Made by a program: the position numbers and the translations under genes. A model generated the notes under the pieces. The model ran no database searches, was not told where the DNA came from, and saw nothing but the letters and a program-made list of their open reading frames with translations. 64,000 nt of DNA from Anisakis pegreffii (taxonomy: Eukaryota > Nematoda > Chromadorea > Rhabditida > Anisakidae). The stretch is taken from contig JAPYMA010000127.1 in the NCBI GenBank assembly GCA_035041965.1, positions 170,013 through 234,012 of the forward strand, in the 5' to 3' direction. Below, in pieces: positions 36,601 to 51,000 of this stretch (its first letter is position 1; the number at the start of each line of letters is the position of its first letter).

Positions 36601-39600
36601 CTTAAAGCATCGTTCATTCATGCTCAACGCACTAATTGTAAGCCTACGCGCTATCGACCGCCCTCTCAAGATCGTTCGAAACTCTCATCAAGACTCTCAC
36701 TTCAGTATTGCACTTAACCGGCTGACAGCCATTAAATCTCATGCTAATTGCTGTTTGTATGTATGAAAGTACGCATTCATTACTCACTCTTATCTGTGTT
36801 ATGCAGTCTTATTTTTATGTTATGTTGTCTTCGGACAAACATATTTATATCTAGTATTGTAAATTGCTTGGATTTGGAGAGGTAAATTGTTTCGGTTTAC
36901 CTATAACCGCACTTCAACTTCAAAGTTACTTTTATGCAGTAGAGTCGCTCAGGTCTGAGCTAATAGCTAGCTGTTTATGGCTAAATTATTCAGTTGGTGT
37001 ATTTTGTGTTTGTGTGTGTGTTTGTACCCAATAGTAATGTATAACAGATGGTGAAAATCACGAATGTTGCTAATGGAATGCACAAAAATTGTGGAAAAAA
37101 ATCATGATTTTTTTGAGAAATGCAACTCTTTGCTCAAAACATATGATTCATATCCTTTGATCAGCTACTTTACAAATGTAACAATTTTTAGAAGCTATCA
37201 ACACAATTTCGTTGTTCTTCCAAATATATTCGTTATTTGAATATATTCGTCTGTTTTGTTTTTGTTCTTTAGAATTCATTGTGGTTGGTATTTATTTCGT
37301 TGTGTTTACTTCTGACTGCTTCACTACTTTTTTTGGTTGGTTGTCTTCAATTTGTAATATTTATTTGTTTTTCTAGCAAATTCCTCATTTTCTGAACCAT
37401 CCATCTGTTTGAAATTCATTGCATTGAAGCAGCATTCATTTGAAGAAAAAAAATCGTTCGAATGTAATGTCACGCATCGTTAATCCGATTTTACAATTCT
37501 GTCACACGTCAGCGAGAGTGTATTCCGAAAAACGATCATCGAACTGACTGATGACGAGAAGAAATAAATTTGATTTCCCAATAAATCATGGTTAATTTCA
37601 GTGGAAAAGATCAATAGCCAATAGCGTCTGCAGAAGAAAATTACACGAAAAGCAGTTAAGAAATTGAATGAATAATCAGCTATGTAATCAGAAAATAAAT
37701 CGAAGAAAAGAATGGACTAGAAAAAGAACAAGCAAATTGTTTGTCATTCCGAGAATACCCGTTATCCATCATGATAATGTTCTGCGAATAAGGATTGGGT
37801 TATGTGTGCCCAAAGTGTACACGTACACGACGTTTACGGGACTCTCGAACCTGGCCGAGAGCACGCAAGGTCGAGATCTGGTCTTAGAGGCTAATTTTGC
37901 CCCACACACCCAACCAAACTTCAAAAATATATTTATAGCTTTACGCTCATGTCTCTGCCAAGCATCATATGATCATGCATGCTCTTTGTTCTTGTTTGAT
38001 GATCAAAAAACGCTCGTCATCATCAGATGCGAAAGGTACAGTAAAAGTACAGCACCCATGACTTTACCCAAACGTAAACGAGCACATGAACGCAATGGAT
38101 CTTCAAAGACAAAAAAAGAAAGTATGACATTTTGGATGAAATTTGACATTTTGGTGCTTTAAGAAAGATGAATCATCCGATGAATCGAACAGAATCTGAA
38201 TTTTTTTCATTTATGTTCACAAAAGAATTTTTTGACGCTCTGTATTGCACAGTAAGCCACAATACAATGGATCGTAACGCATGTTACTATCAACAACGCA
38301 CGACACATCTCCAACGCTTCAGTCATTTCTAGTCATTAGAATTGTTTTTATGCGGATTATGAGAGTACTCAGACGAATTTTCACACCAAATCCGATGTGA
38401 TAGTGTTTAACGAGATGATGTTCTGAAAGTTCAGTGCATTATTGACGATAAGTAAACTAAATTTACATTGATAAATTGGTATGTGAACAAAAATAGATTA
38501 TTGTAGCCTTTTATATGCTACAATTCTGTTATCAATGAATATTGCTTTCTGCATCGTTTCTTCATACGTCATTCTTTCAGAGCATTTCAACGAAAAAAAA
38601 AGCACAGCTTAAGAAGTCAATTATGTTCATGAGACTTTTTTCAACTATTCATCAAAAAAAAAATCTTTAAGTCCTTCTGGTATCGCTTCTATTCAACTAT
38701 CAGCAATTCAACTGGCCAAAAGAGAGCTCATCGATTGCTTTATATCATTCATTTGTTTGCTCTGAAAAAACGGTTGCGATGAGAATCGAATTTCATCGAA
38801 ATGAACGAAATGACGATGAAATTCGCAAGCGTTTCGAATGAGAAATCACGGCTTCGAAAAAAAATTACCGAAAAAGAAAAGAACTGCGAAAGCCGAGAAC
38901 GAAGAAATTCAATTATGGTATAAATTTATTCAATTCGTTACGATCATTTGTTCCTCTTCATTCAGTTTTCCCATTGTAGTATCACTTCACGATTTGTATT
39001 CAAATTCTCGAAGCATAAAACATTCGCTTGTTTACATATTTATTCAATCAGTATTATTTCCAGAAATCAATATATCAAATAGTAAATTTAACAACGTTCT
39101 TGTTTTCGCATCTTCTTCCAGTCACTCCACAGCTAACTATATAATTCAGTTTGAGAAGATTTCGGTCTTTTCGAGCCTCGAATCCACTGGTTGCTCAATG
39201 ATCTCCAAAGTAACGTGATCAGTCCGTTGAGTTCACGTCGCTAACTCAAATTACTAAATAATTTCATAGTGAAAATTTGCTCATTGATCACTCAATTGAT
39301 AAGCAGTCAAAACAAACATTGATATGCGTTCAGCTTATGTTTGATAACAACACCATTTATCAGTATTCACTCAACTGCTATTTCTACTACGAAATATCTT
39401 ATTAATGTGTCTCAACTTCGTACTATCATTGAAGACGTACTGGAAAAGGATGAAAACATCATTCATCTGCGATGTGCATCATTATTTATATGACATGTTT
39501 TTTGATGAATTTGACTTATTGTTAGTCTATGTCCTCTTTAAGCTGCAAAAAATTCCCATTTTTTCCTCAATGTGTTTGTTTATTTGACAATCAAAATTAT

Positions 39601-40810
39601 GTGCTCGACTTTGATCACTATCCATCAATATGACCAACCAAAAGAAAAAGAAAAACAAATTCCTGATGCATCATTTGACATTCTCTCAAAATTTGTGCCG
39701 ATTCCGTCATCCGTTGAATAAACAACATTCAATAATCCATGTCCTATACGCTCACTGCTTAACTGAAAGCTAGAGCACAATGGTTCTCATACAGGGCGAA
39801 AGTTCTTTCCTAGGGAGGGAATGAGCAATTTGAGGATGTCAACGTGAATTGCAAAGGTTGGAAATTTGACTGTGATCGTTGTATCTTCCCTAATCAATCG
39901 CTAACGTTTTCAAAATGATATTAACTCCTTTTGTTAAGCTGAATCAACTCCGTTCAAACCTACCACAAATAGATGAATTCTTGCGGATCTTGAATACCGA
40001 ATTAATTTTCAGTTTCTTTCTTTCTTTCACGTCAGTCACAAATGTTACATCGTTGGGGGGATGAGGACGGAGGAAGAAGGGAGGTCAAAAAAAACCGCTG
40101 TTCAACTGAACTGCTGCCAGACAGGAATGATGGTCTTGCAAATGGCCAAAGAATGAAATGAAGCTGGAGAATGGGAAAACCTATGCTTTAGAATATTCGT
40201 ATAATTCTCGTTCTGGTTGAAATGCTGAATGCAGGCAGTGTTCGTTCTCATAACGTTCTCATAATGATGTTCATGAAATTCAGTTTTGGGATAGAATTTT
40301 TTTTTTTTTGAATTGTCGATAACATTTTTGTGACAAATATTGATCGAGAGATCTCGTGAGAGCTAGGAAAGTATTTCGTAATCGCTTGAAGGAGAATGAA
40401 AACGACGAGATTAGCAAGTGCATTTTGATGGCTATCATAATGTTTATAGGAATGGAGAATTTTGGATTCACATTTTTCTTTATTATATTTTTATTCTTTT
40501 CATTTGTATTGTTCGTATGCACACGAATATGACTTTGCCCAAGAGAATAAAGCGGACGTAATATTGACGCGAAGGGAATAAAATTAGCCGAATGAAGCAT
40601 TCTGAGTTTGATTTCGAAATAACGTCGAGAACGTATTTATTGCTCAATGTTCATATGTAATTTGATTATTAGGCCGTAAAGTTGACTATCGAATATCAGT
40701 TTATATAGATTCTTTATGACGGAATTCCCTGTTTCAGTTTCATTGAAATACCTATTTTTATGCATGCCAGTGCCTATATTTATTTTGGTATCAATGACTG
40801 TTTGTGTGTT

Positions 40811-40826
40811 TGTGTGTGTGTGTGTG
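40811..40826. repeat. (TG)n microsatellite
   Basis: Eight TG units inside a longer TG-rich patch (40801-40830). Confidence 0.9.
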
Positions 40827-43445
40827 CTTGATAGGGTATTGTATTTATAGAATGAACATCTGGCCTGATAATTTATCTGATGATCACTACGATCAGTTAT
40901 CATTGTGATCGATAAATTCAAATCTGAAAAGTAAACCTCAAAATTGTTTTTCACAATCGTCTTATCAACAAAAATGGTAATTCGTTGAAGTTGTTGACAA
41001 ATGTCTTTCTTGTTCATAAAACCAACGATTTCTTATGTTATTCAAGAAATCGCTTGTGATCTCGCTGGGGAAAGATTAAAAAACTGATCTTTCTCAAGTT
41101 TGATTTGGAATCACACTTCTGGATGCAGTCCCTATTATTTGTATCCGTGCTATCTTCCGTCAGCATGAAATTCTGTCTCGATTGTGAGCCAGTCGGGCGA
41201 AACCCACCATTTCTATAGCACAGCAGGAAATACAATCCCCAAACACTAGCCAGTTCATAGTTTTCGGTGCGGAAGCATCCAATATGAGAGTGTGGACATG
41301 GTGTCATGAAGCTTCACATACTCTTCCGCTCGTTCTTCACATGCTCACTGCTGATGTCTCACTGATTACCGTTTTTCTGATTATTCTTACTCCGGCTTAA
41401 AATCAATTAATCTGCACTTAATCGTCAACATTAGTGCAATCCCCAGAGTACCAATTTGAAATTAACTACTCCCGTGACCAACAGTAATTCTTTGTACTAA
41501 GCTGATTATCTTTCAATCGTTTTTTTTTTGTTTTTTGCAGTTTCGGTCGATCCCAAACATAATGAATTCCCAAATTTCCAACAAAAAAATCGCAGATACA
41601 ATATAAAAGCCAAAGTACTATACTACAGAGTGAAGGATTAATTAGTGCTGTCTCAGTTGCGCAAAAAAATGTTGAACGCAAAGGACATTAGGCACTCACT
41701 CCAAAATCACATGATATTGAGAGGGGGTTTAAAATCAACTTTTTACCTGTTTTCAATGAATAATACCAAATTGTAAGTAAGCAACAAATAACATTGTGCA
41801 TAACTGACGCAGCCTCAACAAGATTCATAAACGTCTGTATGCATTCAAAACTGTTATCATTTTAATCAAAAGGCTATATGCAAATAAACAGCCAAAATGC
41901 CATTTCTCTTCTGTTTCTTTTTTTTGCTGTTCTCATTTCACTTGGAAAAAATTCATTCATTTTCTCATAATCATAATAATAATGCGATCAAAAGCATTTG
42001 CAATTAGGCGTATCTCTGTGTACATTCATGATGGCTTCACGCCGTATTCACATTGGAAGATATTAGTGAACATTCAGAGAGCTTTTTCAGCTAGCAGGTT
42101 TTTGATCAGCAACAATGTTGTTTGGTGTTTTGTTAATATCCAAAATATGGTTTGTTGGAATTTTTTAAAAGTCGGCATTTCCGTTTCCGTTCCACCAGCT
42201 TCAACGTGTGGAAGTGTGAACTGTGCGCTGTCGCCTCTCATGTTTTTTTCGGAAGCAATCAGCCCGTATGTGCTCAGCCGAAAGTGCGAGCATCGTTGTT
42301 GATCACAAGCTCGTGAATGTTGATCACAAACTCGTGATATGCTCATCGGTTCTGATTCATCCACTGGAAAATCGCTCGCAACTGAGATATAGCCAATAGT
42401 TTTTGACTTATCAGAGTTTGCGTGTACAATTGATTCCATGCGTGATTGCTGCTGTAAATCTATTCCGTTTTCATTTTGCCGGCACTTACGACCATCTTCA
42501 GGTCTTCAGGCTTCGTTCTATCAGTGTTCCAGTGATTTTCTTTCGAGTCCGGCGAATTTTCTGATTCTTTCTCATCGACCCCAGAAATTTATTCTATCGC
42601 TGTTTATTGGTTGTTTCATCTATGCATTAGTTGACTTTAAAGAAGTTCATCGATTAGGTTTCAACCTCAGTTGTATTTTATATCGGTTGCGAGGCATTTG
42701 ACTGAAATTTGAGGTTGAATGTTTGTACAAACTTCATTGCAGGCTTTCACTCGATTTTTTTGAATTTTTTTTTCCTTTAATCATGGCTTAGTTGTATTGA
42801 TGATACTTTGATCGTACTGCCGATTGCTTAGATACTGTTGATTACGTCAGTCGTATGCACTTCACCGTTATCAGAAAATTACTTTGTAATCAATCGGAAG
42901 ATTTGAAATTTTATCTGATTGAAAAATTGAAAGCAATTTTTGATCGAAAATATTCTATGTAGAACTGATAATCTATTGGAGTTAATGAAACTGATGGTTG
43001 AAAGCTTTTGCTGTATTTCATTAAGTGCATTCGTTTGCGTTTGAGTGTGAATATTATCTCTTAAGGTCTTTGCATCACGCATTCACTAGAATTAAATTGT
43101 TGTTCACTGTTTCATAGTGAAATTTTTTCGAATCGATTAACAAGTGCAATGTGGCATCGATAAGTGCTTTGAGGTACGTAGCCATGGTGTGCTATTTGCT
43201 GAGTAAGTGCTTCGATTGTTAAGTGTTGCAGATGTTAAGTAATTGATAATAGCATATCACTGCCTAAAAATGATCATAAACAAATGAGAACGCTATTTTT
43301 ATAGCAGTTCAGTGATGAAAGAGCGATTGAATGTAAACAATGAAGTGATTATATAATATATCGCTAATGAGTTGATCACCTTCAGTTCGGTTCTGATTTT
43401 CAGTTTGACTATCACAATGATACTTGTGAGATGGTTGGGTATGGT

Positions 43446-43630
43446 CTAGTGATGGTATCCGACCGACGGTCCATCGGGAAAATCCGACAATTTCGATTTG
43501 GAAATCTGCTATTCGGATTCCGACCGTACATGTTGGAAGGTCGGTTGGAATTCCGGCTGTTGGAACTTCAAAATATCATTTCGGTTAGACTCCGACCGAC
43601 ATGAAATTTTGATGGGAAGTCATCACTGGT
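43446..43630. mobile_element. Possible hAT-like MITE
   Basis: It starts CTAGTGATGG and ends TCATCACTGG, near-perfect terminal inverted repeats of the TAGTGATG type. The interior repeats CCGACCGAC and GGTCGG in both orientations, like the element at 56387. The flanks show only a weak duplication (GTATGGT against TGTGGT), so the insertion is old or the ends are off by a few bases. Confidence 0.5.
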
Positions 43631-44972
43631 GTGGTTGTTGTTCAACTGCTGGTTTAGAGAGGTGTCGTGAAACTAGACGTCATACTCTTAGTTGGCGTAA
43701 GCCTCAGCCCACATGAGAGCTAACGCCTAATTATAAGCTTAATTACGAATCGGAGTTGGAGTGGACTTCGGATAGGCTCAACTATTGGGCTGGAGAATGG
43801 TGAAGTGTTAGCCTAGTCTATAATTTAATCGTGATACTTTTAAGTTGATCGTGAGAAGTTCAACCTCTCAACCATTGATTAGTGCTGTGTATGAGTTATG
43901 TTCGTTAATACTATCCAAACAGCTACTGTGATCGTTGGACGAATGTTCAGTCGATCAATCGGAATGTATTTTCGGGCTCCTTTTGAGTCCCTCTTCCTAG
44001 AAATCATTGGGCAATAAGGGGAGTAGCCCAAAACCTGTGTGCTTGCCAAGTCAATAATCCAAGTTAGAATTTCATGAAGACCGATGATTCACAACGCTAT
44101 TATCGTTAGTTGCGAGGAAAGAAGAATGCCAAGGAAGGTAGAATGTGATATTGGTGATATAGTGATATTGGTAACAATTGAGGGGCATAAACTCATAATG
44201 AGTAGGATTTGCTGATTAAATAGGTAAATCGATAAATGAGTTAATTGTAAGTTGCTCAATAAAGTGTAGGATGGCTATCAATCATGTTTGGAATGAGTAA
44301 CGAATGATTAAGCGTTGTGGTTAACTATTGATTGCTTCGTTTCCTTATCAATTGCTGACGACAGTCGAAAGCCTCTAAAATATGCTGACAAAAATTTGCT
44401 CTCATCATCAATCGAAAATCTACTCATTCATTTAAAAATCTGAGAGCAGTACATCGAACACTCTTCGAATAACGCCCTGATTAAACATCGTAATTGCATT
44501 CATAACTGTTATCATGCATTCATGACTGTTTATTAATGGTAATCGAATGATTGTGCTGCTGCATCGTCCGCACTGCTCATTACTACCATAAACCAGATAG
44601 ATACATTGTAAAATAACACCATTGCTAGGTGCCATGCATGGAAATGATACGCGACTGAGTCCATACTGTCTGTCATGAGCTAGCTGCCTATTGTATGGCT
44701 GCTGCCTGTATTGAATCACGTTTTTCTGTATTATTTAATTGCTCATCTGGTTTTGATGGCGTTTCAATTGATCTGTTTTGTCTTCTCGGTGAAAACGAGA
44801 TGGAGAATATTTCGATTTGAGGCAAGAAGAATTTTCGGAATTTTCAAAAGCGTTCTTCAATTCGCTCATTGATCAATTGCGTTGATTTTGAATTAGATGT
44901 TGTTGATGATCATTGTCTCGATTTTTTAATATATTGCTATTACTCATCGAATGAACGTTTATTGTTGAATAT

Positions 44973-44982
44973 TCAATTTCAG
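44973..44982 (+). promoter_or_regulatory. Candidate trans-splice acceptor before the 45037 gene
   Basis: TCAATTTCAG lies 54 bases upstream of the ATG with no in-gene donor in front of it. In nematodes such a site commonly receives a spliced leader. No spliced leader gene was seen in the window, so this is inference from position and consensus. Confidence 0.4.
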
Positions 44983-45036
44983 TAGAATTAATAATAAAGT
45001 TTCAAGAAAGCACAAAAGCATTTTTATTCCTTCCAT

Positions 45037-48000
45037 ATGTGTGACCGAAAGCTTTCACTCGAGGAGCTGGTGCGTGAAAGAACGAAATCCGTTAGTTCTG
45101 CGTGTTGTAGCAGTACTGTAACAAACGATGATCACGTCACATTCCAGTATGAATGGCCAGTGAAGATTTGCAAAAGGTTTGCATTTCTCTTTTATCATTC
45201 GTTTCTGCTTCTGATTTTTTTTGGTTTGCTCTTTAAATGAAAAGATCGATCGAATGATTTGTGTGGAATTGGAAAGCGATTCCATAGCTTAGCACAGTGA
45301 CCCGTTGTGTCATCCATGAATACGATTAATACTTTAAAAAAAACACGACTGAATGTCATGTGAATGCGTGTCTTTGTCGTGTTTCACATGTATGTATACA
45401 TTTCACTTATATTCGAGTGAATAACACGTGAAATTGAGATGCAATGGATACAGTCAAGGGGTTCTGAAAAATCTAAGGCATTTCGTTTTGTTGAGTTGAT
45501 AAATGAAATATGTCTTGTGTTTGTTTACATCTCATAAAGAAATATTTAACGTTCTACAAAAAATCAGCTAAAATAATTTATGTATTCATCTGTTATTATT
45601 CATGTGTGTAACTGAATAAACACGAGCCTGACTAACCATTATGTAAATCTTCTTCAATTATTCATGCCATTGAATAAACATACATTTCAAAAACACTATC
45701 ATGTGCTAGAATATTTGTAAATGTAGTTCAGCTCCTCCCCATATACCCCATTCCTAAAAAAAATGTCTATTCTTTTGCGTAAACACATTCTGTGATGATT
45801 CGAGATCGCTTAAAAGTTTCTCAGAATTGTTTTCTGCTTGAAAATTGCGATCGTGATTCCGTGAACAAGGCGATTTTTTCGTTTGTGGCATTTTTGTTGA
45901 AAGAGAAATGTTGAATGTTTAACACTCATGTTAATGCGATTTTTTTTTCGTTTCACTCGAAGAAATGATCACAAACAACATTTGTGAATTCTCGTCACAA
46001 ATGTGTGATCGAATATTGTAATATTGTAAATGTTTGCGTTATTTTTTTCTGAGGAAATAGCTGACAAACAGTTTTTCAAATTTCCATTCCTTGGCCCTTT
46101 TTTGAATATCTTTTAGAAATTGATTTGCTAGCTTGATCATGCTTAATTGCTGTAAGACTACTGCCGGATCATGATGAAACATTCGTTTGTCGTTTAAGGC
46201 GTGTTAGTCAAAATGACGAGTTAGTGTTGAATGTATCGCCACCGTTCAGTACGGCTCTTGATGGTGTTCAGTTTACTTGGGCGTTGAAAGTGAGTGACGA
46301 TTGCACTGCATCGGATTATTATTATGAAGATAGTACGAGTAATATCACCATATCGCTTTATTATAAAGATGGACCCACACCTGATGTGCATTTGGTTGAA
46401 GCCAAGTTCGTTTCTATCATCTTTTTTTTTTTCAAAAAAGATTTTCAATTTAATTTCACAACAGACTCGATGTTGATTCTTAAATTCTTCGCATAATCAT
46501 TGAGATTTCTTTCTGATAAAATTAATGGATCAGTTCATTGAATTCAACTGTCGAAATCAGATCATAGTAGATCGAAGGAACGGGTAAACTAATTGTAAGT
46601 GTAACAATCGAACAGATCAATAGTGCTTACGTCTGACCATATGTTTTTCAATTTGATCAGTGCATCGTATTTTTTGATCAATGTAATTTCACCGAAATTT
46701 GCAGATTACCTGAATGATCGTCATGATGAAAAATTTCAGAATTCAACTAGCGGATTCAGATGGAAATAATAAATTGCCAACTCTTCATTTCTTAGCAGAT
46801 GAATGGACGCGAGGAAGTGGTTGGTGTGTGGATGTTGAAAATGAGCATCAAAATGATCTGAATGAGTTTATTCATGAAAATATCGGAAATATGATCCGAA
46901 TTACTGTCGATATCAAGTTAGTGATCGATCCTATTCATTCTATCAATAATCCAAATATTTGTGAGCAAAAAATAAGTTTTTGTCGCTATACATTCATTAG
47001 TCATCACAAGGTAATCTTGCCCAGATTAACAAACGTTGACGGAGGATTCGTTATCATCGCATAAAGTTCAGTTGATCAGTTGATAGTTAATCTGTTTATT
47101 CAGACAGTATGGTACCATTGGTAAACATTGATGATGAGTAATTAGTCGGTTTGTAACTGTGAATATGTCACTTTACAAAACAGTTTACATAGTGAATAAT
47201 CAATTGACAAAGCGATTGCTGCTTTCTTTGAAAAATTATTAGCGGTGAAAATAGTTTGATAATGAGTTGAAAATCACATCGGGGGTCGGCAAATGACAGT
47301 CCACAATGAGATTTCATCGAGTTTTTGGAGTTCTCTTATGGATATTAAAGATCTAGCTGCGGTTTTTGGTCTAACAATAAGTGAATTTGCAAATCCGCAT
47401 TCAGATCGCTTTTTTGTGAACATTTTATAGGCTCGCAATTGCGCATTTATGAATCGCTTACAGCCGGATTGGTCAGTTGGCCACAGCGTAATCGAAAAGC
47501 TGTCATCCAATTTGATTTACCGAATGTGTGCGATTTGATGCGTGGAAACATCAAGGAATCCTATTTCTAAAAAACGTTCCACAACCGCAAAAGTTCACTG
47601 AGCTCTGCGTTGAGATAGCAAAAAGTGGAATTGGCTTGAGTCGTAAAGACTAAACTAAAAATTGGCATTCAGCTATAAAGATAAACTATGAAAGCAGGAT
47701 GAAAACGAGTATTTTCTCACCGATGCTATACTTACCGAATGTGGATGGTGCGAACAAGAAGCTGGAAGATGCTTGTGTGCAATTTCTTGAGGACGTCAAA
47801 CAGGATCATCAAATCGTGCCCGAACTCGAAACCCTCCTACATGATCCTGAAGTTCGTATAACAACATTTCGGTGTTCAGTTTCTCAATCGTCGTGCTCAA
47901 TTTCGTTGTTCAATGAATGTATTTACAAGAGTGAAATACAAACTCAATAATGCTGGCTTTTTTCGTATGTCACAGAAAGAAAAGCTGAATTTTAAATTTT

Positions 48001-51000
48001 GCAAAACTCAAGGTATGGATTATTCGTTGAAGGCTGGAAAATGTTTTTCAAACAAAATTTGTTATATACTCTCGTGATATTGGCAGCTGTTGTGTGACTC
48101 GATTGAAAACTCGATTGATAAGTGCATGATTGACGGAAACTCTTTTTCTATGACGATTTAGAAAAAAAATCCAAATTGTGCAAACCTGCAAGCTCCTTCA
48201 AAAAGTGCAAGCAAATGGCTCTTTTTAGCCTCTATCTGAAAAGTTTTCGGCAAAATTGATAGATTTTATATTGATAGCCGCCGCAATTGAGCGCATCTTT
48301 TATGCGCTCATTTCTTTGATTCCTACGTTTTCTTTCGCATTTCTGCTGGCGAAAAAATGCTGAAATTCGAGTCTGAAGTGTAAAAAAATTTTGATCAGTG
48401 ACTCTTGCTAAATTCTCTAGCAAAAAAACGCGCTCCGTATTGCATCGTTGGAATGACAATGTTTATAAGTTTTTTGTTGATTGACAGCATCAGAATGATC
48501 GATACGCTTCCAGCGATGTTGTCTTGTTTTTTGCGATTATTTCATCAAACGTAACGATCATAACAGCTGATTGAATGATTGCGAAGGATGATTGATGCGT
48601 TTTGAAAAGTTTTTGGCACAATTGATAGATCTGGCCAGTTAACAAACTAAAACACTCTTAGCTCTTTGGAATTTGAGTGATATTTTTGGGACTCTTACGA
48701 ATCGCCTTGAAATTAATTAAGAAATTTTTCTTTTCAGATGGACATGTTCGCAGTTCATGAGTTGATAATAACGCATGGATGTGACGAGGTAAACGCTCGT
48801 ACCGATTACAAATGGCCACGGAAACACATTCAAAATGTTCGTCTCTTTTCGTTTTCTCCAGTTTTCAAACATTTATTGTGTCACTTCTTTTGAAAGTATA
48901 ATACTGACTGAACTTTTATCTTTATGTTTCGACGCATTTTCTCTTGGAAACAATCAAAATAATTAATTGAATAACAATTGGTGCGAATAATTTTCTTGAA
49001 AATGTCAACAATAAGTGTAACCGACGTGGTAGTCATCATGGAACTCAGTTGGCGATCAAACAAAACTGATATGATGGCAGCAGTTTGTGCTGTTCACCTG
49101 TTGAATGAATGAATCGATGAGTTATAAATTATCGTCATCAAAAAAAAAACGCATAGTAACGATGTTTATGCATAAGTGAATAAATTTGTTTTCCAGGTAT
49201 TTACGCACATCTATTTTATGCACTGTGTTTTGCCAGACATCGAATATTTTGAAGATATAATGGAAGTGATTGGTGCATCTCGTTCTCACAATATTTCACC
49301 GTTGACCAGAGAAATTGAACGATATATTTGTCGAACGATTACAAAAGTACTTTTTGTTCATTTCACATCACTGAACTTTTGTTGTTCCATTCGGTTCTAT
49401 GTCGAAAATCTTTTTGAAAATTGCTGATTTGTTTTATTGATTTGAGCAGACAGCGTTTTCTGCTCTAATCCAACAAGATTATTCACAACCAAATAGATGC
49501 AATTTACAATAAGCGATAAAAGCGATCGTAAACAATAACACAGCGTTACGGCGAAAATAGCGCAGACAAAACGCATCAATCATATCACGTCTGATCAGAG
49601 TTTATTCAGCATATGGTTTGGCGAAAACAAACCAAAAATTAACACCACGATACCATTCATTCGTCAATAATTTCTAGTCCTTTCCACAACCAGTTTATCC
49701 AGCATACAAATGCTGACAAAATACCTACAAATTGATTAGTTATAAATTATCGTCAGACTAAAATACATTCAAACACTCAGCTGAACAGTACTTGTTACAA
49801 AGCATGTGACCATGTGACCTTTGCAAAATGAATTTGAAAATGCACATAGTTACTAAATATTTTGCTCATTTGCTCGCTCGCTCATTCAGAAAGAATTCTT
49901 ATCTCTACTAGATTTTACCCGGCTGATTCAATGAGAGAAGTAAACTAACCGATCATCAGAATTCTAGAATACGAAGAATGTACGTACGTATGTAGCTAAT
50001 AATAAACCCAAAGATAATCTGAAAACTAATTTCACATCGGTTAGCAAAATTCTTCTGCATCCGATTGAAGCAATTGGTTTTGTCGGTCAAAAGCTGAGCG
50101 AATCGATCGAATTTCAGTCTAACGAAGATTTGACGTTCGTCAAGAAGATGTTATTGATAGCCGAAGCGAATGAATTACCCGTACTGAAAATGATGTGTTC
50201 TGGTATAATCGCCGACAGTATCGTTGACGAGTGTGGCGGTGTTGGTATCCACGATGAGCCAGCGACCACAGCACAAATTAATGCAATCTCGCAAGAGATG
50301 CGAGAAATCGCACAGCAAATATCGTATGTGATTTCTTATTTTCTGGGAAGGGGTCGGGGAACGGGGATTTCCAATGATTGAAGGAATTACCTCTACGACC
50401 ATAAGATTCATTTGCGGCGATGCGAAATGCCTTGAGAATTTTCGGAAATGCCTCTGTTTCGGACCTACTTCATTGTGTGTGTGAACATCCTTGATTTACT
50501 AGCGACAGAAACTTAACCCCCCCCCCCCCCTAAAAATCACTGTAATTTTTCATTCGATTAAGCAAAAGACTTGTGATCTTGCATTGTTGGATTTTACCGT
50601 CTCAAAAATGCTAAACGTCTATCTGTCTCAGTGCATGTTCTCTGTTTCTAAGCATCGCTCTTTCGAGGTGTTTAGAGATCATAAGAGATCACTTTCAGAT
50701 TCATCGAACCAGAAAGTGCAGCGGCAGAAGATGAGGATAACGATATGCTGGTGAATACCCTCGTGCAAGAACTGAAATCATTAGCGAGGAGTATGCGACG
50801 CGTTTCCGTTTCAAAGTAATTATTTGAAACATCCTTTCCTTATCTATCATCTTCACATCAACAAATGTTAATTGTTAGAAGATAATCCAACAACTCATAT
50901 AGTTTATCTCATTTCACTTCGTCTTTCTGTCCGTCTATGACAATTTCAAAATCACCAAAACTCCCGGATTTTATAGCAGCAACCTGTTGTTTTTTCGGCC

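Larger units (their letters stand above)
33684..44970. other. Long gene-poor stretch
   Basis: Eleven kilobases of AT-rich sequence. The missing 5' exons of the minus-strand membrane gene may lie at its start: an acceptor CTTTACAG before 34064 (minus) is followed by an ATG at 34020 and 38 open codons. Other open frames (33208-33570 and 37668-38162 on plus, 42074-42439 on minus) have no motif or splice support. A minus-strand frame at 41466-41681 contains one hydrophobic helix after a plausible acceptor. It also holds a (TG)n run (40811-40826), hairpins near 35800-35960 and a possible MITE (43446-43630). Confidence 0.45.

Noticed and set aside
37668..38162. 164-codon plus-strand open frame
   Set aside because: No recognisable motif, mixed low-complexity basic composition, no upstream acceptor or downstream exon that fits. 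Kept only as context for the GC-richer island.
47104..47120. 17-base microexon in the MATH/BTB-like gene
   Set aside because: It would restore phase, but an acceptor at 47404 (CATTCAG) joins exon 3 to exon 4 directly in frame, which is simpler.
49449..49510. Possible extra exon after an AG at 49448
   Set aside because: Its open frame runs into a stop before any GT donor appears.
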